This document shows positions 36,458 through 46,170 of a DNA stretch of 64,000 nucleotides, piece by piece. Below the pieces are notes generated by a model. It saw only the letters and a program-made list of their open reading frames with translations, did not search any database and was not told the DNA's origin. The position numbers and the translations under genes are program-made. The stretch's first letter is position 1. The number at the start of each line of letters is the position of its first letter. This DNA comes from Mesorhizobium atlanticum (GTDB lineage Bacteria; Pseudomonadota; Alphaproteobacteria; Rhizobiales; Rhizobiaceae): NCBI RefSeq assembly GCF_003289965.1, contig NZ_QMBQ01000005.1, positions 558,001 through 622,000 of the forward strand, given 5' to 3'.

Positions 36458-38071
36458 TTGATGTCGGAAGCCGGCAAACGCAACCCCGACTGCGCGATTG
36501 ACGCGATCGGCCTGAAGACCACGGGCGTGGTGCGCTACAATTTCGGCGCGGCCGAACTCTACGAGGAAGCGGTCCGGCGCGGCGAGGCAAGGCTGACCGC
36601 GCAGGGCGCGCTCGTCGCCGAGACCGGCCAGCACAGCGGGCGTTCGCCGAAGGACAAATTCGTCGTGCGCGACGAGGCGACCGAACCGCATGTCTGGTGG
36701 GACAACAACAGGGCGATCTCGCCCGCCCAGTTCGAGGCGCTGCTTGCCGATTTCCGCGCCCATGCGGCGGACAAGGATCTCTATGTCCAGGACCTGGTTG
36801 GCGGCGCAGACGCCGACCTCAAGCTGCCGACCCGGGTCATCACCGAATACGCCTGGCACTCGCTTTTCATCCGCAACCTGCTGATCCGCCCGCAAGCCGC
36901 GGAGCTCGAGCGTTTCCTCCCCGACATGACGATCATCGACCTGCCGTCCTTCCGGGCCGATCCGGCGCGTCACGGCACCCGCACCGAAACGGTGATCGCG
37001 GTCGACCTGATCCGCAAGATCGTGCTGATCGGCGGCACGTCCTATGCCGGCGAGATGAAGAAGTCGGTGTTCACGATGCTGAACTACCTGCTGCCGGAAA
37101 AGGGCGTGATGCCCATGCACTGCTCCGCCAATGAAGGCCCTGCCGGCGACGCGGCCGTCTTCTTCGGCCTGTCCGGCACCGGCAAGACGACCCTTTCCGC
37201 GGATCCGTCGCGCACGCTGATCGGCGACGACGAGCATGGCTGGGGTCCGCACGGCATCTTCAATTTCGAGGGCGGCTGCTACGCCAAGACCATCAGGCTG
37301 TCGGCCGAGGCCGAGCCGGAGATCTTCGCCACCACGCAGCGCTTCGGCACGGTGCTGGAGAATGTCGTGCTCGATGCCGGCCGCGTGCCGGATTTCAACG
37401 ACGGCAGCCTCACCGAGAACACGCGCTGCGCCTATCCGCTGGACTTTATCCCCAACGCCTCGAAGACCGGCCGCGCCGGCCATCCGAGGAACATCATCAT
37501 GCTGACCGCCGACGCTTTCGGCGTGATGCCGCCGATCGCGAAATTGACCCCGGCGCAGGCGATGTATCACTTCCTTTCCGGTTACACCGCCAAGGTCGCC
37601 GGCACGGAAAAGGGCGTCACCGAGCCGGAAGCGACCTTCTCGACCTGCTTCGGGGCGCCCTTCATGCCGCGTCATCCCTCGGAATACGGCAATTTGCTGC
37701 GCGAGCTGATCGCCGAGCACAAGGTCGATTGCTGGCTGGTCAACACCGGCTGGACCGGCGGCGCCTACGGCACCGGCCGCCGCATGCCGATCAAGGTGAC
37801 GCGCGCCCTGCTCGGCGCCGCGCTCGACGGTTCCTTGAAGTCGGCCGAGTTCCGCACCGACGCCAATTTCGGCTTCGCGGTGCCGGTGGCGGTTCCGGGT
37901 GTCGACGGCGCCATCCTCGACCCGCGCTCGACCTGGGCGGACAAGGCCGGCTACGACCGCCAGGCCGCGAAGCTGGTCAACATGTTCGCGACCAACTTCG
38001 AGAAATTCGAACGCCATGTCGACGCAACCATCCTCGGCGCCGCGCCGCGCCTGCAGGAGGCGGCGGAATAA
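36458..38071 (+). CDS. pckA: Phosphoenolpyruvate carboxykinase (ATP)
   Basis: 537 aa. It converts oxaloacetate to PEP with ATP, the entry to gluconeogenesis needed on dicarboxylates. The kinase P-loop is [21 protein letters not shown], the metal-binding [10 protein letters not shown] and [12 protein letters not shown] are present. ATG 36458 follows AGAGAGGAAATTTG. Its place next to chvI-chvG is conserved in rhizobia. Confidence 0.97.
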   Translation: MMSEAGKRNPDCAIDAIGLKTTGVVRYNFGAAELYEEAVRRGEARLTAQGALVAETGQHSGRSPKDKFVVRDEATEPHVWWDNNRAISPAQFEALLADFRAHAADKDLYVQDLVGGADADLKLPTRVITEYAWHSLFIRNLLIRPQAAELERFLPDMTIIDLPSFRADPARHGTRTETVIAVDLIRKIVLIGGTSYAGEMKKSVFTMLNYLLPEKGVMPMHCSANEGPAGDAAVFFGLSGTGKTTLSADPSRTLIGDDEHGWGPHGIFNFEGGCYAKTIRLSAEAEPEIFATTQRFGTVLENVVLDAGRVPDFNDGSLTENTRCAYPLDFIPNASKTGRAGHPRNIIMLTADAFGVMPPIAKLTPAQAMYHFLSGYTAKVAGTEKGVTEPEATFSTCFGAPFMPRHPSEYGNLLRELIAEHKVDCWLVNTGWTGGAYGTGRRMPIKVTRALLGAALDGSLKSAEFRTDANFGFAVPVAVPGVDGAILDPRSTWADKAGYDRQAAKLVNMFATNFEKFERHVDATILGAAPRLQEAAE

Positions 38072-38109
38072 GAGCTGCCTCGAGCGTCCTCACCTCCAAG
38101 GCCTGGCCA

Positions 38110-38158
38110 GCGCAATTCCAGGAAAAGTGTGAAAACGGTTTTCCATCCGGAATTGCGC
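38110..38158. repeat. Dispersed palindromic element, copy 2 (after pckA)
   Basis: Outer arms GCGCAATTCC (38110-38119) and GGAATTGCGC (38149-38158) are perfect; inner GGAAAA (38121-38126) and TTTTCC (38139-38144). Shares the GGAAAAGTG...CGGTTTTCC core with the 12874 and 52337 copies, but the outer arms differ and are self-consistent, so the palindrome has been maintained while its sequence changed. Confidence 0.8.
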
Positions 38159-38260
38159 CAACCTAGAGAGCCAGCGAGGATTCGCCGTTTTCCGTGAAAC
38201 GGTGAAGCCTCCTTGCGCCGGGCCTTTTCTTTTCGTGGCCGTCGCGCCATGAGTGCGTGC

Positions 38261-38698
38261 ATGGCGAGCGACGACGACATCATTATCTCCGGCGAAGCCG
38301 TTATCCACCCGGGCGACCTGCACGAGGATTTCATCCGCTCCTCGGGGCCGGGCGGCCAGAACGTCAACAAGGTGGCCACCGCCGTGCAACTGCGCTTCGA
38401 CGCGGCGAACGCTTCGGGCCTCAGCGAGCGGGTCCGCGTCCGCGCGATCAAGCTTGCCGGCCAGCGCGCCACCAAGGACGGCGTCATCGTCATCGAGGCC
38501 GGCCGGTTCCGCACCCAGGAGCAGAACCGCGCCGACGCGCGGGCGCGCCTGACCGCGCTGGTCGCCAAGGCGGCCGAGCCGCCACCGCCGCCGCGCAAGA
38601 AGACGAGGCCGTCCAAAGGCGCCGTGGAGCGCCGCCTCAAGAGCAAGGCGGGCCGGTCGACGGTGAAGAAGCTGCGCGGTCGGGTCGACAGCGACTGA
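38261..38698 (+). CDS. arfB: Peptidyl-tRNA hydrolase ArfB-like (GGQ release factor)
   Basis: 145 aa from ATG 38261; in-frame ATGs at 38249 and 38213 are alternatives and none has a good ribosome-binding site. The catalytic loop is RSSGPGGQNVNKVATAVQLRF (GGQ near residue 28). The C-terminal tail is basic with KKTRPSKGAVERRLKSKAG, the part that enters the empty mRNA channel in ArfB/YaeJ. It would rescue stalled ribosomes by hydrolysing peptidyl-tRNA. Confidence 0.92.
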   Translation: MASDDDIIISGEAVIHPGDLHEDFIRSSGPGGQNVNKVATAVQLRFDAANASGLSERVRVRAIKLAGQRATKDGVIVIEAGRFRTQEQNRADARARLTALVAKAAEPPPPPRKKTRPSKGAVERRLKSKAGRSTVKKLRGRVDSD

Positions 38699-38788
38699 GG
38701 ACAGCATACCGGAACCGGGCGGCCGTTTTCGGGTCGCGGACCTGTTCCTTAGGTGGCATGCTCTCGGGCCAATTGATCGGATCGATCC

Positions 38789-39406
38789 ATGCTCGTTCTG
38801 CCCAAAGGCGTCCGCCACATGCCGGGCTACCTCGCGCGCCCCGCCCAGGAAGCGCTGGTCGAGGAGATCCGGCGCGTCGTGCAGGCCGCGCCCCTCTATG
38901 TTCCGGCCATGCCGCGCACCGGCAAGGAGATGAGCGTGCGCATGACCAATTGCGGCGCGCTCGGCTGGGTGACCGACAGGGAGCGCGGCTATCGCTACCA
39001 GCCGACGCACCCGGTGACGGGCGAGCCGTGGCCGCCGATCCCCGAAGCCTTGCTGAAATTGTGGCGCGAGGTTGCTGCCTACCCGCATCCGCCCGAGGCC
39101 TGCCTGGTCAATTTCTATGCGGCGGATGCCAGGATGGGCCTGCACCAGGACCGCGACGAGCAGGATTTCGACGCGCCTGTGGTGTCGGTGTCGCTGGGCG
39201 ACGACTGCCTGTTCCGGGTCGGCCAGAACACACGCGAGGGCGGCACCAAATCGTTCAGGCTTAAGAGCGGCGACGTCGTCGTGCTCGGCGGCGAAGGGCG
39301 CCTCGCCTTCCATGGCGTCGACCGCATCTATCCCGCGACATCGGCCCTGTTGAAGAATGGCGGTCGCATCAACCTGACGCTGCGGCGGGTGACGGTGCCT
39401 GGCTGA
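38789..39406 (+). CDS. alkB: Alpha-ketoglutarate-dependent dioxygenase AlkB
   Basis: 205 aa. It removes methyl lesions such as 1-meA and 3-meC from DNA by oxidative demethylation. Fe(II) ligands are His and Asp in MGLHQDRDEQDF and the distal His in RLAFHGVDRI; the 2-oxoglutarate-binding arginines lie in GRINLTLRRV. NFYAADARMGLH is the usual AlkB stretch. Its 3' end overlaps the convergent membrane-protein gene by 38 bases. Confidence 0.94.
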   Translation: MLVLPKGVRHMPGYLARPAQEALVEEIRRVVQAAPLYVPAMPRTGKEMSVRMTNCGALGWVTDRERGYRYQPTHPVTGEPWPPIPEALLKLWREVAAYPHPPEACLVNFYAADARMGLHQDRDEQDFDAPVVSVSLGDDCLFRVGQNTREGGTKSFRLKSGDVVVLGGEGRLAFHGVDRIYPATSALLKNGGRINLTLRRVTVPG

Positions 39407-40934
39407 GGCCGGCGTTGCGCAGCATGACACGTACATTGTCGTCCTCGGCGATCATCTCATATCCGCTCAGGAAGCTGGCATAGTCCTGCCGACTGGAAAG
39501 TGCCGCGTTCATGGCCGTATCGGTTTTCTGAATGATTATCAGCATAGGCCGCTTGGTCTTGAGCTCGTCGAGCTTGCCGTCGATGTAGTGATCGAAAACC
39601 TGGCGGTAGTGATCCGCGGCAGCATGATTGCCGGCCCGCGCCTCGGTCGCGGAAAGATAAAGGGAAAATCCACCGAGCCAGTCGCTGCAATAGCTCGATA
39701 TCCATGTCCCGCCAAGCATGCGCGTCAGCGGATGCCCGGCCGCGATGTCGGAGCCGACAAGGGCGACGGTTGGGTTTTGCACTGCGGCCCTGACCTTGGC
39801 GACAAGGTCCGTGTTGGGGCTCTGCGTTTGCATGAACGGGATGGCCGCGGCCGCGACCATGGCGGCCAGCATCACCTTGCGCCCCGGTTCGATCGCTCCC
39901 GGCGGGCGCGTCATTGGGTTGATTTGTGCCGTTCTCAAAAGCAGCGCCGTCAACAACAGGCTGAACGCCGGAAATGCGTGATAGGGCCAACCCTTGGCCT
40001 GGTAGACCAGCGGCACCATGGCCGCCAGGGAAGCAAGCGCGAACACCGCGACCAGCGGCGAGAAAGGCAATCCGGGCCGCAGCAGGCGCAGCATCAGGAG
40101 CCCGACCAGATAGACCGGCCCATACATCAGCAGCACCGTCTGGAGGTTCCGCACCCGCATATAGGTGTCGACAAGCATCGGGTATATCGCGTCGAGGAAT
40201 TGCGGGTAGAAATGGCGCACCGCAACGACATAGGCGACGCCGATCAGGCCGATCACCCAGTATTCGGCGGCGAAAAGCGGCCGGATCGAGCGGCGGCGCC
40301 AGGCAACATAAAGCGCCGGGACAAGCACGACCAGCGCATAATAGGGCTTGACCAGCACCAGAATGCTGCCGCTGAGGCCGGCAAGCAGCGCCAATGGTAG
40401 GCTAGGCGTTCGACCCTCGGGCGGCGCCGCGCGCCATGCCGTCAGCACCAGCAAGGGTGCAAACAATGCCATTCCCAGATGCTCGCGCTGGGTGAACGCG
40501 TTGCCGGGAAAGATGACCAGCAGGCCGAGGAAAAGCGGCAGCAGGGCAAACAAGGTGGCGTTCTCGGCAAAGCCGGCACACCGCGCAATGACAACGGCAA
40601 GCCCCAATCCGAGCAGGCAGATCGCATAGGAATAGCCAAGGACCGCGATCTCCGGCGATATGCCGAGCTTGTGCGCGAGCGCCACGGCAGGCATGAACAG
40701 CCACGGCGTGAAGGGCGGATTGGCTTCGATGAGATCGACATACAAACGGTCACCGCCGAGCATGCGCTCGCACATGGTGATTATCCAACTGGTGTCGGAC
40801 ACCACGCCCCATCGCGTCTGCCAGGGAATGGCGGCCGCCAGAACCACGGCCAGCAGGACCAGCGTCCGAACGCGACGCTTCGGAACGGATCCGTCAGCCG
40901 ACCGGGAGGCGAGGCGGTCCTGGAGCGCGCTCAT
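39369..40934 (-). CDS. Multi-pass membrane protein, probable GT-C glycosyltransferase (GtrC-like role)
   Basis: 521 aa with about 10-11 hydrophobic segments between residues 25 and 370 and a C-terminal soluble domain of about 150 residues. An early acidic loop (VSDTSWIITMCERMLGGDRLYVD...EANPPF) has the Asp/Glu arrangement seen in the first periplasmic loop of GT-C enzymes. No family name is certain. It is coupled by ATGA to a GtrA gene, in a cassette with a GtrB-like GT2, so transferring a lipid-linked sugar to a surface polysaccharide is the best guess. Confidence 0.7.
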   Translation of the reverse strand: MSALQDRLASRSADGSVPKRRVRTLVLLAVVLAAAIPWQTRWGVVSDTSWIITMCERMLGGDRLYVDLIEANPPFTPWLFMPAVALAHKLGISPEIAVLGYSYAICLLGLGLAVVIARCAGFAENATLFALLPLFLGLLVIFPGNAFTQREHLGMALFAPLLVLTAWRAAPPEGRTPSLPLALLAGLSGSILVLVKPYYALVVLVPALYVAWRRRSIRPLFAAEYWVIGLIGVAYVVAVRHFYPQFLDAIYPMLVDTYMRVRNLQTVLLMYGPVYLVGLLMLRLLRPGLPFSPLVAVFALASLAAMVPLVYQAKGWPYHAFPAFSLLLTALLLRTAQINPMTRPPGAIEPGRKVMLAAMVAAAAIPFMQTQSPNTDLVAKVRAAVQNPTVALVGSDIAAGHPLTRMLGGTWISSYCSDWLGGFSLYLSATEARAGNHAAADHYRQVFDHYIDGKLDELKTKRPMLIIIQKTDTAMNAALSSRQDYASFLSGYEMIAEDDNVRVMLRNAGLSQAPSPAAASG

Positions 40935-41368
40935 AGGGAGCCGTTCCGCGGCCTGGCGAGGGTTTTTCCAAAAACCCAGTGGCGAAGCACCACGTAATTG
41001 ACAAACGGAACAAACAGGCAGGTCAGCACGATCGGTATCTGCGCCGGAAGCCCGAGCTTACCCGACAGGATGGCAGGAAAGGCGGAGGATATGGCGAGAC
41101 CGAGCAAGGTGAGAACGACGAAGCGAGGTGCCTCGAAACGATGTGCCCCGCCAGAAGAAAACGTAAAATACTTATGCCCCGCATAGGAGAAGGCGGAGGC
41201 CACGGCATAGGCGATGACAGAACCCGCGACGGGGTCCATCATGATCGGCCTGCCCGCCGAAAACATTGCGGCCAGCAAGGCATAGAGCAATGTCGCGCCG
41301 ACGCCGGTCATAAGGAACCGGATCAGACGTTGGCCCGTGCGCAAGTCAGACACGGCCGCTGCAGACAT
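40931..41368 (-). CDS. GtrA family membrane protein
   Basis: 145 aa from ATG 41368. Four membrane segments and the motifs RFLMTGVGATLLYALLAA, YAVASAFSYAGHKYFTFSS and FVNYVVLRHWVFG identify GtrA. GtrA is thought to flip undecaprenyl-phosphate-linked glucose made by GtrB. A longer start in the upstream methyltransferase is possible, but the N-terminus would be unusually basic. It overlaps the methyltransferase by 23 bases and the GT-C-like gene by four. Confidence 0.9.
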   Translation of the reverse strand: MSAAAVSDLRTGQRLIRFLMTGVGATLLYALLAAMFSAGRPIMMDPVAGSVIAYAVASAFSYAGHKYFTFSSGGAHRFEAPRFVVLTLLGLAISSAFPAILSGKLGLPAQIPIVLTCLFVPFVNYVVLRHWVFGKTLARPRNGSL

Positions 41369-42038
41369 ACTGCGCTCCAAGCGGCGCGCGCGCAAACCAG
41401 CTTTCGACCTTGCGCGCAAACGGGCTGGCGAAGGGAAGCAGGAGGAAATGCCTGCTGTCGATGTCGGCGAGCCCGGCCGCCTTCAGTAGACGGCCGGCCC
41501 TATGCCGGCTGATCAGGACGGCATCCTCGTCGAAGGGACAGCGAAGCACGGCCAATCGCGTCAAAGGGTTGAAGGGATTGTGTTCGATCAGGCAGATCGC
41601 GCCGCCGGCGCGGACGACGCGCCGCATCTCGGAAACGAAAGCAGGCCACTGCTCCGGCGGCACGTGATGAACCACGCAGACCGCGAAAGCGAGATCGAAA
41701 GTGTCATCCGCATAGGGCAGTGCCGGGCCTGGATAGTCCCTGTACGTGACCCATGGGTTGTCACCCCTGGCCCGCGCCACGGATTCCGTCGATATGTCGC
41801 AGCCGTCCAGGGTCGAGAAAAGCGGCCGAACATACGGATGCAGGGCTCCGATGCCGCAACCGACATCGAGGGCCCGAACACCGGCTCCGCCTTCGGCAAG
41901 GCCGCGCTCGGCAATCACCCGGGCCAGCGGCTCTACTTTGGCCTGCAGGAAAAAATCATGCTTCAGGCCGGAGAAGCTGATCGACTCGTCGACGGTCCGG
42001 TTGTAGGTGGACCGGTATTGATCGAAAAGCGCCGCCAT
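41346..42038 (-). CDS. Class I SAM-dependent methyltransferase
   Basis: 230 aa. The SAM-binding signature is VRALDVGCGIGALHPYVRP, followed by motif II around GCDIST and FDLAFAVCVVHHVPPEQW. This is the Methyltransf_11 pattern, usually acting on sugars or small metabolites. Its start overlaps the GT2 stop (TGATG), so it belongs to the surface-sugar cassette; O-methylation of the transferred sugar is a reasonable inference. Confidence 0.88.
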   Translation of the reverse strand: MAALFDQYRSTYNRTVDESISFSGLKHDFFLQAKVEPLARVIAERGLAEGGAGVRALDVGCGIGALHPYVRPLFSTLDGCDISTESVARARGDNPWVTYRDYPGPALPYADDTFDLAFAVCVVHHVPPEQWPAFVSEMRRVVRAGGAICLIEHNPFNPLTRLAVLRCPFDEDAVLISRHRAGRLLKAAGLADIDSRHFLLLPFASPFARKVESWFARAPLGAQYVCSGRV

Positions 42039-43075
42039 CAGCCAAATCTTCTGTCGCGCGCCGACGGCGATGCCGTCGACCGGTTGCGGTTCTCTGCCGC
42101 CATGTTCACCGCTTCCTCAAAGCCAGTCAGACGGTCGATCACGTAGAGCGGCCGTCGCTTCACTTCGGCGTGGATGCCGCCGACATAGAGGCCGACAATG
42201 CCGGTCATGAAGAGATTGATGCCCGACAGGAAGGAGATGATCACGACCGTAGAGGTCCAGCCATGGACGATGCCGCTGGCAAACAGCCAGGAAAACAGGG
42301 CAAAGACGCCAAGCAGGGCGGCGAAGCCGGAAACGGCGAGACCGGCCCACAGCGCCAGCCGCAAAGGCTTGTCGGAAAAGCCGATGACGCCATGGACCGC
42401 CAGCCGCACCATTTTCCAGAACGGATATTTGGTTTCGCCAGCCGCTCGCTCGGGTCGTTCGAACGACACCGCCGTCTGCTTGAAACCCATCCAACCGAAC
42501 ATGCCGCGCACGAAGCGGTCGCGCTCCGGCATCTGCTTGAATGTATCCAGGGCCTTTCTTCCCACGAGCCGGAAATCGCCGACGTCACGGGGGATAGTCA
42601 CCGAGGTCATCTGCTCGAGGGCGCGGTAGAAGAGGCTGGCGCTCACACGCTTGAACAGCGTTTCGCCCTCGCGTTTGGTGCGGCGGGCATAGACGATCTC
42701 GTAGCCTTCCTTCCATTTGGCGACGAGGTCGAGCACCACTTCGGGCGGATCCTGCAAGTCCGCATCCATGACGACCACAGCATCGCCGGCAGCCGCGTCC
42801 ATGCCGGCGGTGATCGCGATCTGGTGGCCGAAATTGCGCGACAGTTCGATCAGCCGGAAGCGTGGATCCGAAGCGGCCATGCCGCGCAGGAAGATGACGC
42901 TTGTGTCCCGGCTGCCGTCGTCGACGAAGATCGCCTCGGCGCTGTCGTCGAGCTTGTCGAGCAAGGCGTTGATCCGCCGCACAAGCAGCGGCAGCACCGC
43001 CTCTTCATTGAAGATCGGGATGACCAGTGAATAGACCGGGGCCTTGCGGCCAGCGGCATTGCCCGCATTAATCAC
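42038..43075 (-). CDS. GtrB-like polyprenyl-phosphate glycosyltransferase (GT2)
   Basis: 345 aa. The GT2 fold shows as SLVIPIFNEEAVLPLL, AIFVDDGSRD and the metal-binding VVMDADLQDPPEV, with ARRTKREGETLFKRVSA as the GtrB/DPM-type stretch. Two membrane helices lie near 235-260 and 270-300. It would load a sugar onto undecaprenyl phosphate. The start is GTG 43075 with GGGAGG seven bases upstream. First gene of the four-gene cassette. Confidence 0.92.
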   Translation of the reverse strand: MINAGNAAGRKAPVYSLVIPIFNEEAVLPLLVRRINALLDKLDDSAEAIFVDDGSRDTSVIFLRGMAASDPRFRLIELSRNFGHQIAITAGMDAAAGDAVVVMDADLQDPPEVVLDLVAKWKEGYEIVYARRTKREGETLFKRVSASLFYRALEQMTSVTIPRDVGDFRLVGRKALDTFKQMPERDRFVRGMFGWMGFKQTAVSFERPERAAGETKYPFWKMVRLAVHGVIGFSDKPLRLALWAGLAVSGFAALLGVFALFSWLFASGIVHGWTSTVVIISFLSGINLFMTGIVGLYVGGIHAEVKRRPLYVIDRLTGFEEAVNMAAENRNRSTASPSARDRRFG

Positions 43076-43148
43076 CGGTTGCCTCCCGACACCCGCTGGA
43101 GTTTGGCTGCCAACGCTAGTCGGGATTGCCTAAGGCGCCGTTAAGGGA

Positions 43149-44108
43149 TCACAATTTCCTCAGGGCCACTTCCTCGATCAGGTGATTGGCGCCCTTGCGC
43201 AGGATGAGATCGGCCCGCGCCCTGGTCGGCAGGATGTTCTCGCGCAGGTTCTTAAGGTTGATATTGGCCCACAGCCCCTCGGCAATGGCGCGCGCGGCAT
43301 CCTCGGAAAGCTGCGAATAGCGGTGGAAGAAGGAGTCCGGATTGCGGAAAGCGGTCTCGCGCAGCCGCATGAAGCGCTGGATGTACCACTGGTGGATCAG
43401 CTTCTCGTCGGCATCGATATAGATGGCGAAATCGAAGAAGTCGGACAGGAACGGCACGATCTTGCCGTCCTTCGGCAGCTTGCCCGGCTGCAGCACGTTG
43501 ATGCCTTCGAAGATCAGGATGTCGGGACGGTCGATGGTGACGAACTCGCCGGGGATGACGTCATAGGTCAGGTGCGAATAGACCGGCGCCCGGACGCTGC
43601 CTTGCGCCGACTTGATGCCCGACAGGAATCTCAGCAGCGCGCCGACATCGTAGCTTTCGGGAAACCCCTTGCGCTCCATGAGGTTCTCGCGGCGCAGGAT
43701 CTCGTTGGGCAACAGGAAGCCGTCGGTGGTGATGAGATCGACCTTGGGGCTCGATGGCCAGCGCGCCAGAAGCTCCTTCAGCACGCGCGCCGTGGTCGAC
43801 TTGCCGACCGCGACGGAACCGGCGATGCCGATGATGAAAGGCGTCTTGACGATGTCCTGAGCCTTGAAGAAGGCCTGGCGCTGCCTGAACAGCAGCTGGC
43901 TCGCCTCGACATGGGCCGAGAGCAACCGTGACAGCGAAAGATAGATGCGCCTGACTTCTTCGAGGTCGACCGGGTCGTTCAGCGAGCGCAGCCGGTCGAT
44001 TTCTTCCTCGGTCAGCGTCAGCGGCGTGTCGGCGCGAAACTGCGACCATTGCTCGGCGGAGAAGAAACGATAAGGGGAGTATTTCTCGGTCGGAGCAAGC
44101 TGGTCCAT
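43149..44108 (-). CDS. coaA: Type I pantothenate kinase
   Basis: 319 aa. It phosphorylates pantothenate, the regulated first step of CoA synthesis. Walker A is GSVAVGKST at 97-105; [11 protein letters not shown] and the C-terminal [15 protein letters not shown] are conserved. It follows hisE by 36 bases, the usual rhizobial end of the his cluster. Confidence 0.97.
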   Translation of the reverse strand: MDQLAPTEKYSPYRFFSAEQWSQFRADTPLTLTEEEIDRLRSLNDPVDLEEVRRIYLSLSRLLSAHVEASQLLFRQRQAFFKAQDIVKTPFIIGIAGSVAVGKSTTARVLKELLARWPSSPKVDLITTDGFLLPNEILRRENLMERKGFPESYDVGALLRFLSGIKSAQGSVRAPVYSHLTYDVIPGEFVTIDRPDILIFEGINVLQPGKLPKDGKIVPFLSDFFDFAIYIDADEKLIHQWYIQRFMRLRETAFRNPDSFFHRYSQLSEDAARAIAEGLWANINLKNLRENILPTRARADLILRKGANHLIEEVALRKL

Positions 44109-44144
44109 CGAGTTTCCTGCCCTCCTCGCCGTCAGCCCGGGCCA

Positions 44145-44477
44145 TCAGCCCCGGGGCCGGGACGCCTTTTCGGCAACCCCCGAGCGGCCGGTACGCCCCT
44201 CGAGTTCCTTCAGCACGTCGTCCAGCGGAATGCCCGCTATGCCAAGCACGACCAGCCAATGATACATAAGATCGGCGCTTTCCGAAACGAGGGCCTGCTT
44301 GTCGCCGCGGACGGCGGCGATAACGGTTTCCACAGCCTCCTCGCCGAGCTTCTGCGCCGCTTTGTCCATACCCTTGGCGAACAGTTTCGCCGTCCACGAT
44401 TCCGGGTCGCCGGAATGGGCGCGCTGGTGGATGATCGTTTCCAGCTCGGCGAGCGAAAATTGAGCCATGTCGGTCAT
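44145..44477 (-). CDS. hisE: Phosphoribosyl-ATP pyrophosphatase
   Basis: 110 aa from ATG 44477; ATG 44468 (107 aa) is equally possible. It hydrolyses PR-ATP to PR-AMP, step two of histidine synthesis, and is separate from HisI here. [13 protein letters not shown] and [14 protein letters not shown] carry the acidic metal ligands of the MazG-like fold. Separated from hisF by a palindromic repeat. Confidence 0.96.
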   Translation of the reverse strand: MTDMAQFSLAELETIIHQRAHSGDPESWTAKLFAKGMDKAAQKLGEEAVETVIAAVRGDKQALVSESADLMYHWLVVLGIAGIPLDDVLKELEGRTGRSGVAEKASRPRG

Positions 44478-44491
44478 CTATCTGCTTGTTT

Positions 44492-44540
44492 AAGCGTGAT
44501 CTTTTCCGAAAACTGGTCCCCACCTTCCGGGATCATGCTT
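44492..44540. repeat. Dispersed palindromic element, variant copy (hisF-hisE gap)
   Basis: AAGCGTGATC (44492-44501) and GATCATGCTT (44531-44540) are inverted with one mismatch; TTTTCCGAAAACTGG forms the inner part. It fills almost the whole gap and its last base is the first base of the hisF stop triplet, so any hairpin forms immediately after hisF is translated. Confidence 0.75.
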
Positions 44541-45331
44541 TAAGCCCGATGGATGGCCGAGTCCAGCCGCATCGGCAGGCCGGCCTTGGCCATATATGCC
44601 TTGGCCTCGGCGATCGAGTAGGTGCCAAAATGGAAGATCGAGGCGGCAAGCACGGCCCCCGCGTGGCCGTCGCGTATGCCTTCGACCAGGTGATCGAGCG
44701 TTCCGACGCCACCCGATGCGATGACCGGCGCGCGCACCGCGTCGGCGACGGCGCGGGTCAGCGCAATGTCGTAGCCGGCCTTCGTGCCGTCGCGGTCCAT
44801 CGAGGTAAGCAGGATCTCGCCGGCGCCGCGATCGACCATGCGAGCGGCGAAGTCGACCGCGTCGATGCCCGTCTTCTCGCGCCCGCCATGGGTGAAGATC
44901 TCCCAGCGATCGGGCTCGCCGGCCGCCGACACCTTCTTGGCGTCGATGGCCACGACAATGCACTGGTTGCCGAACTTGTCGGCGGCTTCCGTGACGAAAT
45001 CCGGGTTCTTCACCGCCGCCGTGTTGATCGACACCTTGTCGGCGCCCGCCAGAAGCAGCTTGCGGATATCGGCCACCTGGCGCACGCCGCCGCCGACGGT
45101 GAGCGGCATGAAGCATTGCTCGGCCGTCCGGGCGACCACGTCGAAGATCGTCTCGCGATTGTCCGACGACGCGGTGATATCGAGGAAGCACAGCTCATCG
45201 GCGCCCGCGGCATCATAAGCCTTGGCGGCCTCTACCGGATCGCCGGCGTCGATGAGGTCGACGAAATTGACGCCCTTGACCACGCGGCCGTTCTTGACGT
45301 CCAGGCAGGGGATGACGCGGGCTTTCAGCAT
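44540..45331 (-). CDS. hisF: Imidazole glycerol phosphate synthase subunit HisF
   Basis: 263 aa, TIM barrel. It uses ammonia from HisH to make IGP and [28 protein letters not shown] with the catalytic Asp in [19 protein letters not shown] with the second Asp, and [11 protein letters not shown] are present. ATG 45331 overlaps the arginase-like stop (TGATG) and GGAAGG lies upstream; the preceding GTG at 45334 is less likely. Confidence 0.97.
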   Translation of the reverse strand: MLKARVIPCLDVKNGRVVKGVNFVDLIDAGDPVEAAKAYDAAGADELCFLDITASSDNRETIFDVVARTAEQCFMPLTVGGGVRQVADIRKLLLAGADKVSINTAAVKNPDFVTEAADKFGNQCIVVAIDAKKVSAAGEPDRWEIFTHGGREKTGIDAVDFAARMVDRGAGEILLTSMDRDGTKAGYDIALTRAVADAVRAPVIASGGVGTLDHLVEGIRDGHAGAVLAASIFHFGTYSIAEAKAYMAKAGLPMRLDSAIHRA

Positions 45332-46170
45332 CACTTGCCTTCCAGTGTGGACAGCAGGTCGACCACCAGCTCGCCGACCAGCGGCGGCACGTCGCCCTTG
45401 GGGTCGAAGGCCGGATCATAGGCGGAAATGGTCAACCCGGCGATGGTGAGCGGGCCGGCGAGGCCGCACATCGCCATGCGCACCTGCTCCGGCGCCGGGC
45501 CGCCGGGCGTGGTGTAGCGGTTGGCCTGCAGCTTCTCGGGATCGTGCACGTCGAGATCGACATGCATGTGGACCTGGCGTGCGCCGTCGGCTTTCAGTCT
45601 CTGCGCCGCGCTCTTCCAGTCGGGGCATTCGGTCCGGATGATCGGCAGCTTTTCCAACAGTTCCTTCTCGGCGCCGTCGAGGTCGCGCGCGTTGACCAGG
45701 ACGGAGCGCGACGGATCGACCGGCTTGAAGCCGGGGATCTGGTTCGCCATCGACCGCCAGCAGAGGCCGAGCACCGTGGCCAGCGCCATGCCGTCGAGGA
45801 AGCCCGTTGTGGTGGTCTCCGGCGTGTTGAGGTCGCCATGCTGGTCGGCCCAGACGATGGCGTCGGCGCCGGCGCCTGCCACGGCGCCGGCGGCGGTCAG
45901 GCAGTTGCCGGCCAGCACGATCGGAAACCGCTTCTTGTCCAGCGCCATGCGGACTTCGCCTGACACGGCGCGGCAGACGGCAAAGCCGGTGCCGATCTCG
46001 CGCTCTTCTTCGTCCTCGACCACCTTGCCGATGTCGTTCACCTCGACATCATGGCCGGCAAGCCTCAGCGCATCGGCCAATCCGCCGGAAATCAGCGCGT
46101 CCGGACCTTGGCCGCAGCCGCTGTGGAAATGGCCGCTGTCATAGGATGCCAGGATGATCGAAATGTTCAC
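45331..46170 (-). CDS. Arginase/ureohydrolase-fold protein inside the his operon, altered metal site
   Basis: 279 aa from GTG 46170, with CGGAGG seven bases upstream. The arginase fold is indicated by [13 protein letters not shown] (Asp109, His111, Asp113) and [11 protein letters not shown]. The first ligand motif, normally GGDHS, reads LAGNC at 86-90, so a metal-binding His is replaced by Cys90. It may bind one metal, use Cys, or not act as a ureohydrolase. It is coupled to hisA (1-bp overlap, TAGTG) and hisF (TGATG), so it is made together with histidine enzymes. Substrate unknown. Confidence 0.85.
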   Translation of the reverse strand: MNISIILASYDSGHFHSGCGQGPDALISGGLADALRLAGHDVEVNDIGKVVEDEEEREIGTGFAVCRAVSGEVRMALDKKRFPIVLAGNCLTAAGAVAGAGADAIVWADQHGDLNTPETTTTGFLDGMALATVLGLCWRSMANQIPGFKPVDPSRSVLVNARDLDGAEKELLEKLPIIRTECPDWKSAAQRLKADGARQVHMHVDLDVHDPEKLQANRYTTPGGPAPEQVRMAMCGLAGPLTIAGLTISAYDPAFDPKGDVPPLVGELVVDLLSTLEGK

